Source of the DNA: Rhodococcus sp. IEGM 1409
GTDB taxonomy: Bacteria > Actinomycetota > Actinomycetes > Mycobacteriales > Mycobacteriaceae
Reading direction: 5' to 3'
DNA: 64,000 bases
NCBI RefSeq assembly: GCF_030056735.1
Contig: NZ_JASHKN010000008.1
Span: 248,001-312,000 of the forward strand
In this document: positions 8,528 through 16,988 of the stretch, one piece after another
Position numbering within the stretch: the stretch's first letter is position 1
Layout: every line of letters starts with the position of its first letter
Position numbers and translations under genes: made by a program
Notes under the pieces: generated by a model
Seen by the model: only the letters and a program-made list of their open reading frames with translations
What the model was told of the DNA's origin: nothing
Databases searched by the model: none

Positions 8528-9859
8528 TCAGTCGACGAGTGCCCGCTTGTGGGCATTTCCTCGCAAGGTACTCAAGGCAATCGCGCTGACGGCACACGTT
8601 GCCATCACGAAGTAGGCCGGAATATCGAGATTGGAAGTTTCCTTGATCAGCCACGTGATGATCAGACCGGCGCAGCCCGAAAAGACCGCGTTGGACAGGG
8701 AGTATGCGAGTCCCAATCCGGTGTACCGAACCGACGTGGGGAACATCTCGGAGAGCATGGCGGGTCCGGGTCCGGCAACAAGTCCCACTGCAGCGCCGGC
8801 GGCAAACACTGCAAATCCCTTGGCTGTCAAAGATGTCTGCTCGTTCTGCAGGACGTTGAGCAGCGGCAGAGCCAGGACCAGAATTATCAAAGTGCCGGTG
8901 AGCATGACCACGCGTCGTCCGATGCGATCGCTGAGTCCACCCGCGATCGGAATGGTCACCGCGAAGCCAGCATTGGCGAGTACAGAAGCAACAAGTGCCT
9001 GATGGAAAGTCGCGTTGAGCGAACTCTGAAGATAAGTAGGCATGACGACGAGGAAGGTGTAACCGGCAGCAGACCAACCCATCAACCGCCCGATTCCGAG
9101 CAGAATCGCCCTGGCTGTCTCGCCGACAGTCGGCTGCACTACCGGCGCCGCTGCATCAGCCGTCGGTTCGGACTGAACTGCGCGGGAGCGCTCGAACGAC
9201 GGCGTTTCTTCGAGCCGGAGCCTGAGCCACAGAGCGACCAGACCCATCGGAAGTGCAAGGAGGAACGGGATGCGCCAGCCCCAGTCACTGAGCTGTGACG
9301 GGTCGAGGACAGTAGCGAGGAGTGCTGCGATACCCGCACCGGCGAGCAGTCCGAGTGCGACGGTGAACGACTGCCACGAGCCGTACAGCCCACGTCGTCC
9401 GGGCGGAGCGAACTCGGTCATCACCGACACTGCACCGCCGAACTCACCACCGGCCGACAATCCCTGCAGAATTCGGAGGACCGTCAAGAGCAGCGGTGCC
9501 AGAATTCCGACACTCTCGTAGGTGGGGAGCACACCGATCAGGGTCGTCGCACCCGACATCAGCAGAAGAACGATCACTAAGGTGGGGCGTCGGCCGATGC
9601 GGTCACCGAGTCGACCGAACAGCGCGGCACCCACTGGGCGGAAGAAGAACGCCAGCGCAAACGACGCATAGGTCTTGATCAGGCTTTCGAGATCGCCGGA
9701 GCCGTCGGCGCTGAAGAAGTTCGACGCGATGATCGTCGCGAAGAACCCGTACACGCCGAACTCGTACCACTCGATGAAATTTCCGACGGAGCCGGCGACG
9801 AGCGCCCTGCGCCGTTTGAGCTGCACACCATCGTTCCGTGTCTGCACTGTGATGCCCAT
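8528..9859 (-). CDS. MFS transporter, MHS (metabolite:H+ symporter) family, probable murein-sugar importer
   Basis: 443 residues with about 12 hydrophobic segments. GNFIEWYEFGVYGFFAT near the N-terminus and RPVGAALFGRLGDRIGRR are hallmarks of the metabolite:H+ symporter branch (ShiA/ProP/KgtP type). ATG 9859 has GGAGG at 5 nt. It is the first gene of the unit transporter-anmK-regulator-murQ-nagB, so anhydro-MurNAc, MurNAc or a related wall fragment is the likely substrate; this is inference from position only. It is not of the AmpG subfamily known for anhydro-muropeptide import. Confidence 0.88.
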   Translation of the reverse strand: MGITVQTRNDGVQLKRRRALVAGSVGNFIEWYEFGVYGFFATIIASNFFSADGSGDLESLIKTYASFALAFFFRPVGAALFGRLGDRIGRRPTLVIVLLLMSGATTLIGVLPTYESVGILAPLLLTVLRILQGLSAGGEFGGAVSVMTEFAPPGRRGLYGSWQSFTVALGLLAGAGIAALLATVLDPSQLSDWGWRIPFLLALPMGLVALWLRLRLEETPSFERSRAVQSEPTADAAAPVVQPTVGETARAILLGIGRLMGWSAAGYTFLVVMPTYLQSSLNATFHQALVASVLANAGFAVTIPIAGGLSDRIGRRVVMLTGTLIILVLALPLLNVLQNEQTSLTAKGFAVFAAGAAVGLVAGPGPAMLSEMFPTSVRYTGLGLAYSLSNAVFSGCAGLIITWLIKETSNLDIPAYFVMATCAVSAIALSTLRGNAHKRALVD

Positions 9860-9886
9860 GCCGTCCTCCGTTGACGAAACCCGAAT

Positions 9887-9935
9887 ATGCAACAAAGTTT
9901 CATCTGTACGGAGTGTAAATGTCAAGAAGTTTCAC
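9887..9935 (-). promoter_or_regulatory. Promoter region with paired AAGTTTCA operator-like elements
   Basis: Two related 17-mers, ATGCAACAAAGTTTCAT (9887-9903) and ATGTCAAGAAGTTTCAC (9919-9935), are in direct orientation exactly 32 bp apart, about three helical turns, sharing AAGTTTCA. On the minus strand a TTGACA (-35-like) lies within the distal element. Position 28 bp upstream of the transporter start suggests an operator for the SIS-domain regulator of this operon. Confidence 0.5.
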
Positions 9936-9962
9936 GATTGGATCTTTGTGGCCCCGGAATCC

Positions 9963-10943
9963 CTATGCTCCCGCGAACGTGAATGCCTCCGCCTGTTCGA
10001 ACTGGCCAGTGGAGTCACCGGAATAGACGATGCTCTCGTTCGGGCCGAGCCCGAGCTTACGGACGGGCGTCCCCTCCGCGAGATCCATCGACGCCACGTC
10101 CACCCAGAAAGTATTCGGTGTCATCGCCGACTCGAAGAAATAGAGCGTGCGTTTGTGATCGACGACCGTACGCCAACGGGTCGACGAGATGTTGGGCTCG
10201 TCGGGAGTCGAAATACCCAGGGGCACCGATACATTCCGAATAACGCTGAAGGTGGATGCCAATGCCGACCGCGGATCGTCCGTTTGCGGTATCGCATCCA
10301 CATAGAACGATGCCCGCGCGAATCGGTCAGCGGCACGGTTGGTTCCGGGCAGCATGACGGTTCCGTTGATCTGCTTCCAGTACTCGTTGACGGCGAGTTG
10401 CTGATCGAAGATCGGCGAATTGGTCATCACTTGGTACTCGCGGCTGTGATGAATCGTCGGGCGTCCGCCGATGTACTCGATGATCGCGCTGTCTCCTCCA
10501 GCATCCGAGAGCGACATGTGCAGCGCCGCGAGGCGGTCTTCGCCGGGAACGGCAGCGGTCACCACGGTGAACGGTTCTGACGCCAACACGTCGACCGCTT
10601 CCTGAACTGTCGCAAAGCAATCCAGGACGTATTGTGCCCACGCCGCGATCGACAATCCAGGGCTCGAACCGTCGTAGGTCGGGTACTCGGACTCGACCAA
10701 CCACAAGAGATTGGCAGACAGCCCAGCCTCGTTGACCCCATCGGTCGTGCACATGTCGTACGCCGTCGCGACAACACTTCCGTATTTCGACGTCCACTGT
10801 ATCGAGTTCGGACCCGCGCAGCCCTCTCTGGTCATGCCGCGCGGGAATGCCCAGAGGTTTGTTCCGAGGTCGACCTTCCAATCCATCGATCGAGCAGTGA
10901 TCACAGTGTCGTTGGGCCCCAAGTAGACCAAGCGTGTACACAT
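9963..10943 (-). CDS. Linear amide C-N hydrolase (choloylglycine hydrolase family, Ntn hydrolase)
   Basis: 326 residues beginning M-C-T-R-L, so that Met removal exposes the N-terminal nucleophile Cys2, as in bile salt hydrolases and penicillin V acylases. ITARSMDW (Arg and Asp of the active site) and the NEAGLSANLLWL segment are family motifs. The enzyme hydrolyses linear amide bonds such as N-acyl amides; the natural substrate is unknown. No signal peptide is present. It lies 103 bp upstream of the MFS transporter on the same strand and could be co-transcribed with the amino-sugar operon, although a promoter-like region separates them. Confidence 0.85.
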   Translation of the reverse strand: MCTRLVYLGPNDTVITARSMDWKVDLGTNLWAFPRGMTREGCAGPNSIQWTSKYGSVVATAYDMCTTDGVNEAGLSANLLWLVESEYPTYDGSSPGLSIAAWAQYVLDCFATVQEAVDVLASEPFTVVTAAVPGEDRLAALHMSLSDAGGDSAIIEYIGGRPTIHHSREYQVMTNSPIFDQQLAVNEYWKQINGTVMLPGTNRAADRFARASFYVDAIPQTDDPRSALASTFSVIRNVSVPLGISTPDEPNISSTRWRTVVDHKRTLYFFESAMTPNTFWVDVASMDLAEGTPVRKLGLGPNESIVYSGDSTGQFEQAEAFTFAGA

Positions 10944-10960
10944 CGAAAACTATCCCTTCT

Positions 10961-11127
10961 TTACGGCGTGACGATATTGAAGCTGGGATCGAAAGTGTCC
11001 AGCACCCCTCCCAGCGTCTCCAGCGCCGATTCGTCTCCGTCGAGCGAAACCTTCCCAGCCTTGGCCAGTTCAGCGGCCGCGCCCAGCTGTAGAAGCGCTC
11101 CCGCCAGTGCAGCTTTCCCACCCCATC
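10961..11127 (-). pseudogene. Remnant of MBL-fold alkyl sulfatase (C-terminal 55 codons)
   Basis: The minus strand reads AALAGALLQLGAAAELAKAG, then KVSLDGDESALETLGGVL, then DTFDPSFNIVTP and a stop at 10961. This matches the C-terminal SCP2-like domain of linear alkylsulfatases (SdsA1/BDS1 type), which end in FxIVTP. In-frame stop at about 11128 and absence of a start or of the metallo-beta-lactamase domain show a decayed fragment. What is left ends 17 bp upstream of the amide hydrolase start. Confidence 0.72.
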
Positions 11128-11197
11128 ATCTGTATCGGTTGGGCATGCGCTTGGAATCACCCGCGCAGGGTGAAGCTCGCACGGACACGCGAGGTGG

Positions 11198-12604
11198 TCA
11201 ACCGGGGAGTTCCTCGGAATTACGAGATACGAGTGCAATTGCCAGGACTGCGATCCCACATCCGGCAACCAGGATCCATCCCGGCCTCGATGCTTGCGCG
11301 ACATCTACCGGTGCACTGCCGCCGATAATGCCACCAGCCAGCGCCACACCGAGAGCGGCACCGAATTGGCGTGCACTGGAGGTTATTCCACCTGCAAGCC
11401 CCGCCTGCGATCTCGGCAGCCCGTTGACGGCGGTGTTGGTGATGGGGGCATTCGAGAAGCCGAATCCGATACCGAGAAACAGGTAAGCGGCCAACAGCAT
11501 CGGAATCGCCGTGTTGTTGTCGAGCGAGACCAGGCACAGCCCGCCGAGTGTCGTGAAGCTACCAGCGATCAGCAGCGGCCGCCGCGGGCCGAAGCGTCCG
11601 ACGAGTATTCCGGACAACGGCGCGCAGACCGTTGCCGCAACAGCCATCGGGAGGGTGATCGCGCCGGCCAGGGCCGGACTCATACCGCGGGAGTGCTGCA
11701 AGTAGAACGTGCCGAGCAGTAGCGTCGCGTTCAACGCTACGAACACCACGACGGCGCCGACCACAGCCGACGAGAACGGTCTGCGGCGAAAAAGAGCGAG
11801 ATCCATCAGTGGCTCGCGCTTGCGTGATTCGACGCGAATGAAGGCGGCCAACGCTGCAGCAACAACGACGTACCCTGCCGTCGCCGCAGCAGAGAACCAT
11901 CCGATTCGCGGACCCTCGATCAGAAGGGCGACCGCACCGCCGACAAGAATCACCAGCAGCAACTGACCGGGAAGATCGAGACGTCGCGACTTCTGCGCTC
12001 GGGACTCCGGTACAAACACAGCAGTCAAGGCGAGCACGGCCAAGATCACCGGCACGTTGATCCAGAAAACCGATCGCCAGCCGAAACTTTCGATGAGCAC
12101 CCCGCCGACTATCGGCCCTGCCGCCATACTCAGGCCGAAGACCGCGGCCCACACCCCGATTGCCTTGGCCCGCTCCTTCGGGTCGGTCATCACGTTGACC
12201 ACGATCGCCAAGGCAACCGGGCTGAGCATCGACCCGCCGACGCCTTGGAGGATCCGCGCCGCGATCAGCACCCCCACGGACGGAGCGAGTGCGCAGGCAA
12301 TAGACGCCACCCCGAAAACGACGAGACCGATCTGAAAGACTCGTCTCCTGCCGAAACGATCGGCCACCGCGCCGGACGAGATCAGCAAGCTCGCCAAGAC
12401 AAGTGTGTACGCGTTGACGATCCATTCGAGACCACGGGTTCCGACGCGAAATCCCTCACCGATCGTCGGCAGGGCTACGTTGACGATGGTCGTGTCCAAC
12501 CCGACGACGAACAGGCTCGTGCAGCAGATCACCAGGATGCCCCATCGCCGCCCTGCATCAAGTCCGATCACTTGCGATTCGTCGATCCCGCTCGAAGGTT
12601 TCAT
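11198..12604 (-). CDS. MFS drug/solute efflux transporter, DHA2 family (EmrB/QacA type)
   Basis: 468 residues with about 14 hydrophobic segments. LDTTIVNVALPTIGEGF in the first membrane segment and ADRFGRRRVFQIGL after segment 2 are DHA2 motifs. The protein should export lipophilic cations or metabolites using the proton gradient. ATG 12604 has GGAG at 8 nt; the upstream extension to 12982 overlaps the divergent regulator and is not coding. It is divergent from an XRE-cupin regulator gene with a 103-bp promoter region between, a usual arrangement for regulator and its target. Confidence 0.88.
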   Translation of the reverse strand: MKPSSGIDESQVIGLDAGRRWGILVICCTSLFVVGLDTTIVNVALPTIGEGFRVGTRGLEWIVNAYTLVLASLLISSGAVADRFGRRRVFQIGLVVFGVASIACALAPSVGVLIAARILQGVGGSMLSPVALAIVVNVMTDPKERAKAIGVWAAVFGLSMAAGPIVGGVLIESFGWRSVFWINVPVILAVLALTAVFVPESRAQKSRRLDLPGQLLLVILVGGAVALLIEGPRIGWFSAAATAGYVVVAAALAAFIRVESRKREPLMDLALFRRRPFSSAVVGAVVVFVALNATLLLGTFYLQHSRGMSPALAGAITLPMAVAATVCAPLSGILVGRFGPRRPLLIAGSFTTLGGLCLVSLDNNTAIPMLLAAYLFLGIGFGFSNAPITNTAVNGLPRSQAGLAGGITSSARQFGAALGVALAGGIIGGSAPVDVAQASRPGWILVAGCGIAVLAIALVSRNSEELPG

Positions 12605-12689
12605 GGTCGGACTCCATCTCTCGAAGTGCTCTGCCGTACTCGACTGCCGAAAGGATCGTTGCCTTCCAGCGTCCGAAGCCGGTAGAAAA

Positions 12690-12706
12690 TTTGCGGAAAC
12701 TGCAAA
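12690..12706. promoter_or_regulatory. Inverted repeat TTTGC-N7-GCAAA in the divergent promoter region
   Basis: A 5-bp perfect inverted repeat with a 7-bp spacer ends one base before the G preceding the regulator ATG at 12708. Location between the divergent efflux pump and the XRE-cupin gene makes it a candidate operator; it is short, so chance is possible. Confidence 0.4.
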
Positions 12707-12707
12707 G

Positions 12708-13319
12708 ATGGGCGGCATGGATGCTGAATTCGAGCAGTTGATCACCGGTATCGGACCGAGGCTGCGCACGCTTCGACGCGATCGTGGATTGACTCTCGAG
12801 GCGCTGTCCGAGTCCACCGGCATCTCCGTCAGCGCACTCTCACGCCTCGAATCGGGTAAGCGTCGTCCCACCCTCGATCTGCTGTTGCCGCTCGCCCGAG
12901 CGCACCGGGTCGCGCTGGACCAACTCGTCGGCGCTCCCGCTACGGGCGATCCCAGGGTCCACCTCACCCCGAGCCGACGCAAGAACGGCAGTGCCGTTGT
13001 TCCGTTGACGCGCTATCCCGGCCGCGTGCAGGTCTTCAAGCAGGTGATCGGTCCGCGTCCACCGAAGCTCGTCACCCATGCCGGTTACGAATGGCTCTAC
13101 GTCCTCGCCGGGGATCTGCGCCTCATTCTGGGTGCGAACGAGGTTGTCCTGCACCCAGGTGAAGTCGCGGAGTTCGACACTGCCGAGCCCCATTGGTTCG
13201 GGCCTGCCGATGAACAGGTGGTGGAGATCTTGCATCTGTTCGGCCCGCAAGGCGAGAAGGCACATGTGCGTACGAAGGTAAAGCATGCTCCTGCGCAAGG
13301 CATGGTTCCCGAAAGTTAG
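12708..13319 (+). CDS. XRE-family transcriptional regulator with C-terminal cupin domain
   Basis: 203 residues. Helix-turn-helix at about 14-70 (LRTLRRDRGLTLEALSESTG, SALSRLESGKRRPT) and a cupin_2 barrel at about 115-185 (HAGYEWLYVLAGDLRLILG, HPGEVAEFDTAEPHWFGPA). Proteins of this build are ligand-sensing repressors, usually of adjacent transporter or catabolic genes. ATG 12708 and ATG 12717 are both in frame; neither has a clear ribosome site. It is divergent from the DHA2 pump and overlaps the convergent IclR gene by 4 bp at the stop codons. Confidence 0.88.
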   Translation: MGGMDAEFEQLITGIGPRLRTLRRDRGLTLEALSESTGISVSALSRLESGKRRPTLDLLLPLARAHRVALDQLVGAPATGDPRVHLTPSRRKNGSAVVPLTRYPGRVQVFKQVIGPRPPKLVTHAGYEWLYVLAGDLRLILGANEVVLHPGEVAEFDTAEPHWFGPADEQVVEILHLFGPQGEKAHVRTKVKHAPAQGMVPES

Positions 13320-14095
13320 TTCACTGCATGTGTTTTCAGTCGGTTCGACAGTGTATGAGCGTACTCGAGGAGTAGCGTTCCCAACTCGGCATGACGCGCA
13401 GGCCGGAAGCGTGTTTCCACTCCGGTCAGGCTCAGCGCCCAGGCTGGTCGACCGTTGCGGTCGAACACCGCGGCACCCATCCCCCAACTTCCCTCGACGA
13501 TGAGAGCTGGATTGACGGCGTAGCCGGTGACACGCGTCGACTCGATTCGTTCGCGGATTGATGTCTCACTGTGGATCTGACCCCATTCCGATTCCAGATT
13601 CACCCGGGCGAAATAGTCGTCGACGTCCCGCGCAGGTAGGTGGCTCAAGATGGCAAGGCCGGCCGACGCGACTCCTAGAGGGAAACGCTTCCCCTCGTGC
13701 AGAACGTGAGATCGCAGCGGAAAACTGCCTTCCTGACTCAGGACGCAGACGGTCTCGTCACCGCGACGTGCCGACAGGAATGCGCTCTCCCCCGTGACCC
13801 GGGCAAGTTCGTCGACGACGTCGCGAGCGCGGTCGGTGATGTCGTACCGATTTCCGGCCGCCGCCCCCAGGAGGTACAACTCCGGACCGAGAGACCACCG
13901 ACCGGTTCGTGCGTCACGGTCGACCAGTCCTTCGGCAGCCAAGGACGTGAGCAGTCGGTGCGCGGTGGGCCGAGCGAGGCCAGTGACCTTGCCCAATTCC
14001 GTGGTGGAAGTGCCCGTTGGTTCGGACGCGCCGAGGGCTCGCAGAAGTGCCGCCACCCGCGCGACCATGGCCGGCGATTGCTCGTGAGTTGGCAT
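13316..14095 (-). CDS. IclR-family transcriptional regulator of the CoA-transferase/thiolase operon
   Basis: 259 residues. N-terminal winged helix at about 8-75 (ALLRALGASEPTGTSTTELG, ARPTAHRLLTSLAAEGLVDR) and a GAF-like effector domain at about 90-255. The gene is divergent from the scoAB-thiolase operon. The 12-mer ACTCARTGAACG occurs once upstream of each start at nearly the same distance, which argues that it regulates both itself and the operon. The effector is unknown; acetoacetate or a 3-ketoacid is a guess from the target genes. It resembles PcaR-type regulators in position, but the thiolase is not PcaF-like. Confidence 0.9.
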   Translation of the reverse strand: MPTHEQSPAMVARVAALLRALGASEPTGTSTTELGKVTGLARPTAHRLLTSLAAEGLVDRDARTGRWSLGPELYLLGAAAGNRYDITDRARDVVDELARVTGESAFLSARRGDETVCVLSQEGSFPLRSHVLHEGKRFPLGVASAGLAILSHLPARDVDDYFARVNLESEWGQIHSETSIRERIESTRVTGYAVNPALIVEGSWGMGAAVFDRNGRPAWALSLTGVETRFRPARHAELGTLLLEYAHTLSNRLKTHAVN

Positions 14096-14113
14096 GTCTT
14101 CATCCTAGCGTCC

Positions 14114-14245
14114 ACTCAGTGAACGAAATTCCTTCAGATGGTCAGTAGTCGATCAGTTCCCTGTCGATGTTCGAGATTGCTTGAACCTGTGAACTGGAGA
14201 TAGTTCACTGGATACAGAAGTGAGTGAGTGTCTACTCAATGAACG
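14114..14245. promoter_or_regulatory. Divergent promoter with IclR-type operators (ACTCARTGAACG x2 and a 20-bp palindrome)
   Basis: ACTCAGTGAACG (14114-14125) lies 18 bp upstream of the iclR start and ACTCAATGAACG (14234-14245) lies 17 bp upstream of the scoA start. Between them GTGAACT-N6-AGTTCAC (14189-14208) is a perfect 7-bp inverted repeat carrying the same TGAAC core. The symmetrical layout is strong evidence for one regulator acting on both promoters. Confidence 0.7.
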
Positions 14246-14262
14246 CCTGGCAGGGAGAGAAC

Positions 14263-15030
14263 ATGACAGCAAAGGTGTACGAGTCCGCAGCGGACGCGGT
14301 CGCCGACATCGTCGACGGCGCAACGCTGGCAGTCGGCGGATTCGGTTTGTGCGGCATCCCCGACATATTGATCGACGCGATCGCAGCTACGAGTGCAACC
14401 GACCTCGAGGTGTTCTCCAACAACTGCGGCGTCGACGATCACGGTCTCGGAATTTTGCTGAGCGCGGGACGTATCCGACGGGTGACCGCGTCGTACGTCG
14501 GTGAGAACAAGGAGTTCGCCCGGCAGTACCTGGCCGGCGAACTCGAAGTGGAACTGACACCGCAGGGCACGCTCGCGGAGCGTCTGCGCGCCGGCGGCAC
14601 CGGAATCCCGGCGTTCTTCACACCGGCCGGAGTGGGTAGCCCGATCTCCGACGGCGGAATGCCGTGGCGTTACGACGCCGACGGCTCGATCGCAATCGCC
14701 TCTCCCCCGAAGGAGACTCGCGTCTTCGGAACCAAGCGTTACGTGATGGAAGAGGCGATCAACGCCGACTACGCACTCGTGCACGCTGTTCTCGGAGACA
14801 CCGACGGCAACCTCGTGTTCGACAAGACCGCGATGAACTTCAACCCCCTCGCCGCAATGGCCGGTCGCATCACGATCGCACAGGTGGAGCGCCTGGTCGA
14901 GCCCGGCGCGATCGATCCGGCGTCAGTGCATCTGCCTGGGGTGTTCGTCCAGCGCATTGTTCACACCGGACCTCAGAACAAGCGAATCGAAAAGCGAACC
15001 GTCAGCGCTTCGGAAGGAACCACACGATGA
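14263..15030 (+). CDS. scoA: 3-oxoacid CoA-transferase subunit A
   Basis: 255 residues. [20 protein letters not shown] and [16 protein letters not shown] are the subunit A signatures. With subunit B it moves CoA from succinyl-CoA to acetoacetate or a related 3-oxoacid. ATG 14263 has AGGGAG at 5-6 nt; the upstream in-frame ATG at 14224 lies in the operator region. Its stop overlaps the subunit B start (ATGA). The same family contains PcaI of the beta-ketoadipate pathway; the acetoacetate assignment rests on the type of thiolase encoded downstream. Confidence 0.88.
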   Translation: MTAKVYESAADAVADIVDGATLAVGGFGLCGIPDILIDAIAATSATDLEVFSNNCGVDDHGLGILLSAGRIRRVTASYVGENKEFARQYLAGELEVELTPQGTLAERLRAGGTGIPAFFTPAGVGSPISDGGMPWRYDADGSIAIASPPKETRVFGTKRYVMEEAINADYALVHAVLGDTDGNLVFDKTAMNFNPLAAMAGRITIAQVERLVEPGAIDPASVHLPGVFVQRIVHTGPQNKRIEKRTVSASEGTTR

Positions 15031-15689
15031 CCGCACCAGTGACAGTGACGGGTTGGACGCGTCAGCAGATGGCAGCCCGGGCGGCCGCAGAGATGATCGA
15101 CGGCGAGTACGTCAATCTCGGAATCGGCCTTCCCACACTGATTCCCGGATACCTGGGCTCGGACGTTCGTGTGGTCCTGCACTCGGAGAACGGAATTCTC
15201 GGCACGGGACCGTATCCCACCGAAGACAACGTCGATCCTGACCTCATCAACGCCGGCAAGGAGACGGTTACCGTCAATCCCGGTGCGGCATATTTTGATT
15301 CGGCCCTCTCGTTCGGGATGATCCGCGGCGGCCACATCGACACCGCAGTCCTCGGCGGTATGCAGGTGTCGAAGACGGGCGACCTCGCCAACTGGATGGT
15401 GCCAGGCAAGATGGTCAAGGGCATGGGCGGCGCGATGGACCTGGTCCACGGCGCCCGACGCGTCATCGTCGTCATGGAGCACAACGACCGCGACGGCAAC
15501 CCCAAGATCGTCGACGCCTGCACCCTGCCGCTCACCGGCCAGGGAGTGGTGAATCGGATCATCACCAACCTCGCCGTCATCGACGTGAGCGAGGACGGCC
15601 CTCTCGTCCTGCGCGAACTTGCCCCCGATGTCAGCGTCGAAGACGTTGTCGCCGCCACCGGCACCGAACTGAAAGTAGAACTGGCATGA
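15027..15689 (+). CDS. scoB: 3-oxoacid CoA-transferase subunit B
   Basis: 220 residues. [17 protein letters not shown] and the catalytic SENG motif ([11 protein letters not shown], Glu near residue 53) identify subunit B, whose Glu forms the enzyme-CoA thioester. [19 protein letters not shown] is also typical. The start overlaps subunit A and the stop overlaps the thiolase start, each by ATGA, so the three proteins are translationally coupled. It works in the cytosol as a complex with subunit A. Confidence 0.9.
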   Translation: MTAPVTVTGWTRQQMAARAAAEMIDGEYVNLGIGLPTLIPGYLGSDVRVVLHSENGILGTGPYPTEDNVDPDLINAGKETVTVNPGAAYFDSALSFGMIRGGHIDTAVLGGMQVSKTGDLANWMVPGKMVKGMGGAMDLVHGARRVIVVMEHNDRDGNPKIVDACTLPLTGQGVVNRIITNLAVIDVSEDGPLVLRELAPDVSVEDVVAATGTELKVELA

Positions 15690-16885
15690 CCGACACGACC
15701 ACTGTGATTGTTGCGGGAGCTCGTACCCCGATGAGTCGACTCCTCGGATCGTTGAAGGACCTCTCCGGGTCCGACCTCGGCGCCGTCGCCATCAAGGGCG
15801 CCCTGGACAAGTCCGGAGTCGCACCCGAACAGGTCGAGTACGTCATCATGGGACAGGTCCTCACCGCCGGCGCCGGCCAGATGCCCGCCCGCCAAGCCGC
15901 CGTCGCCGCCGGCATCCCCATGAACGTGCCCGCCCTGAGCATCAACAAGGTATGCCTGTCCGGCATCGACGCCATCGCCCTCGCCGACCAACTCATCCGC
16001 GCCGGCGAATTCGACATCGTCGTCGCGGGCGGGCAGGAATCGATGTCCCGCGCACCCCACATGCTCGAAAAAAGCCGCGAAGGCTTCAAATACGGCGACG
16101 TCACGATGCGCGACCACATGGCCTACGACGGCCTCCACGACATCTTCACCGACCAGGCGATGGGCCTGCTCACCGAACAGGTCAACCAACACGAGACCGC
16201 CCACATCACCCGCGCCGAGCAGGACGCGTTCGCTGCGGCCTCGCACCAGAACGCGGCCCGCGCCTGGAAAGACGGCTACTTCGACAACGAAGTAGTTCCC
16301 GTCTCCATCGCGCAACGCAAGGGCGACCCCATCGTCTTCGCCCAGGACGAAGGCATCCGCGCCGACACCACCACCGAGTCCCTCGGCAAACTGCGTCCCG
16401 CGTTCAGCAAGGACGGCACCATCACCGCCGGCTCCGCGTCCCCGATCTCCGACGGCGCCGCCGCCGTCGTGGTGATGAGCAAGACGAAGGCCGAAGAACT
16501 CGGCCTGACCTGGATCGCGGAAATCGGTGCCCACGGCGTCGTCGCCGGACCCGACTCCACCCTCCAGTCCCAGCCCGCGCGTGCCATCGCCAAGGCCTGC
16601 GCCAAGGAAGGTATCGACCCCACCGACCTCGACCTCGTCGAAATCAACGAAGCGTTCGCCGCCGTCGGGATCGCCTCCACCCGCGAACTCGGCCTCGACC
16701 CCGCCAAGGTCAACGTCAACGGCGGCGCCATCGCCGTCGGACACCCCCTGGGCATGTCCGGTGCCCGCATCGCCCTGCACCTCGCCCTCGAACTGCAGCG
16801 CCGCGGCGGCGGCATCGGCGCAGCCGCACTCTGCGGCGGCGGCGGACAAGGCGACGCACTCATCGTTCGCGTCCCCAAGGCCTAG
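15686..16885 (+). CDS. Acetyl-CoA C-acetyltransferase (thiolase)
   Basis: 399 residues, standard thiolase length. Acylated Cys90 lies in NKVCLSG, His353 in [10 protein letters not shown] and the proton-donor Cys383 in CGGGGQGDA. Together with the CoA-transferase it would cleave acetoacetyl-CoA to two acetyl-CoA, giving acetoacetate/ketone body use. The N-terminus ([17 protein letters not shown]) is unlike the RTPIGRYGG type of PcaF, so a beta-ketoadipyl-CoA role is less likely. The last codons and stop are repeated twice more downstream (16886-16915). Confidence 0.92.
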   Translation: MTDTTTVIVAGARTPMSRLLGSLKDLSGSDLGAVAIKGALDKSGVAPEQVEYVIMGQVLTAGAGQMPARQAAVAAGIPMNVPALSINKVCLSGIDAIALADQLIRAGEFDIVVAGGQESMSRAPHMLEKSREGFKYGDVTMRDHMAYDGLHDIFTDQAMGLLTEQVNQHETAHITRAEQDAFAAASHQNAARAWKDGYFDNEVVPVSIAQRKGDPIVFAQDEGIRADTTTESLGKLRPAFSKDGTITAGSASPISDGAAAVVVMSKTKAEELGLTWIAEIGAHGVVAGPDSTLQSQPARAIAKACAKEGIDPTDLDLVEINEAFAAVGIASTRELGLDPAKVNVNGGAIAVGHPLGMSGARIALHLALELQRRGGGIGAAALCGGGGQGDALIVRVPKA

Positions 16886-16915
16886 GTCCACAAGGCTTAG
16901 GTCCCCAGGGCGTAA
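16871..16915 (+). repeat. 15-bp tandem repeat of the thiolase 3' end, each copy with an in-frame stop
   Basis: GTCCCCAAGGCCTAG, GTCCACAAGGCTTAG and GTCCCCAGGGCGTAA follow each other without gap. In the thiolase frame they read VPKA-stop, VHKA-stop, VPRA-stop. The first copy is the real gene end. Confidence 0.92.
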
Positions 16916-16931
16916 TCACTTCCTGCCTGCC

Positions 16932-16974
16932 CAGACAGGTCGCCGAGCCCTCATCGCGCTCGGCGACCTGTCTG
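16932..16974. terminator. Strong hairpin terminator between thiolase and bldC-like gene
   Basis: CAGACAGGTCGCCGAG (16932-16947) pairs perfectly with CTCGGCGACCTGTCTG (16959-16974) around an 11-nt loop, followed by TTTCAC. It sits between convergent genes and probably works in both directions. Confidence 0.85.
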
Positions 16975-16988
16975 TTTCACGCCGGAGG

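Noticed and set aside
14263..16885. Reading the CoA-transferase/thiolase genes as pcaIJF of the beta-ketoadipate pathway
   Set aside because: The IclR neighbour fits PcaR, but the thiolase N-terminus and length fit acetyl-CoA acetyltransferase better than PcaF, and no other pca gene is near.
15062..16891. 609-codon open frame on the minus strand across scoB and the thiolase gene
   Set aside because: It is a mirror of two well-identified plus-strand genes; its Gly/Val/Asp-rich composition is what reversed high-GC codons give, and it matches no family.
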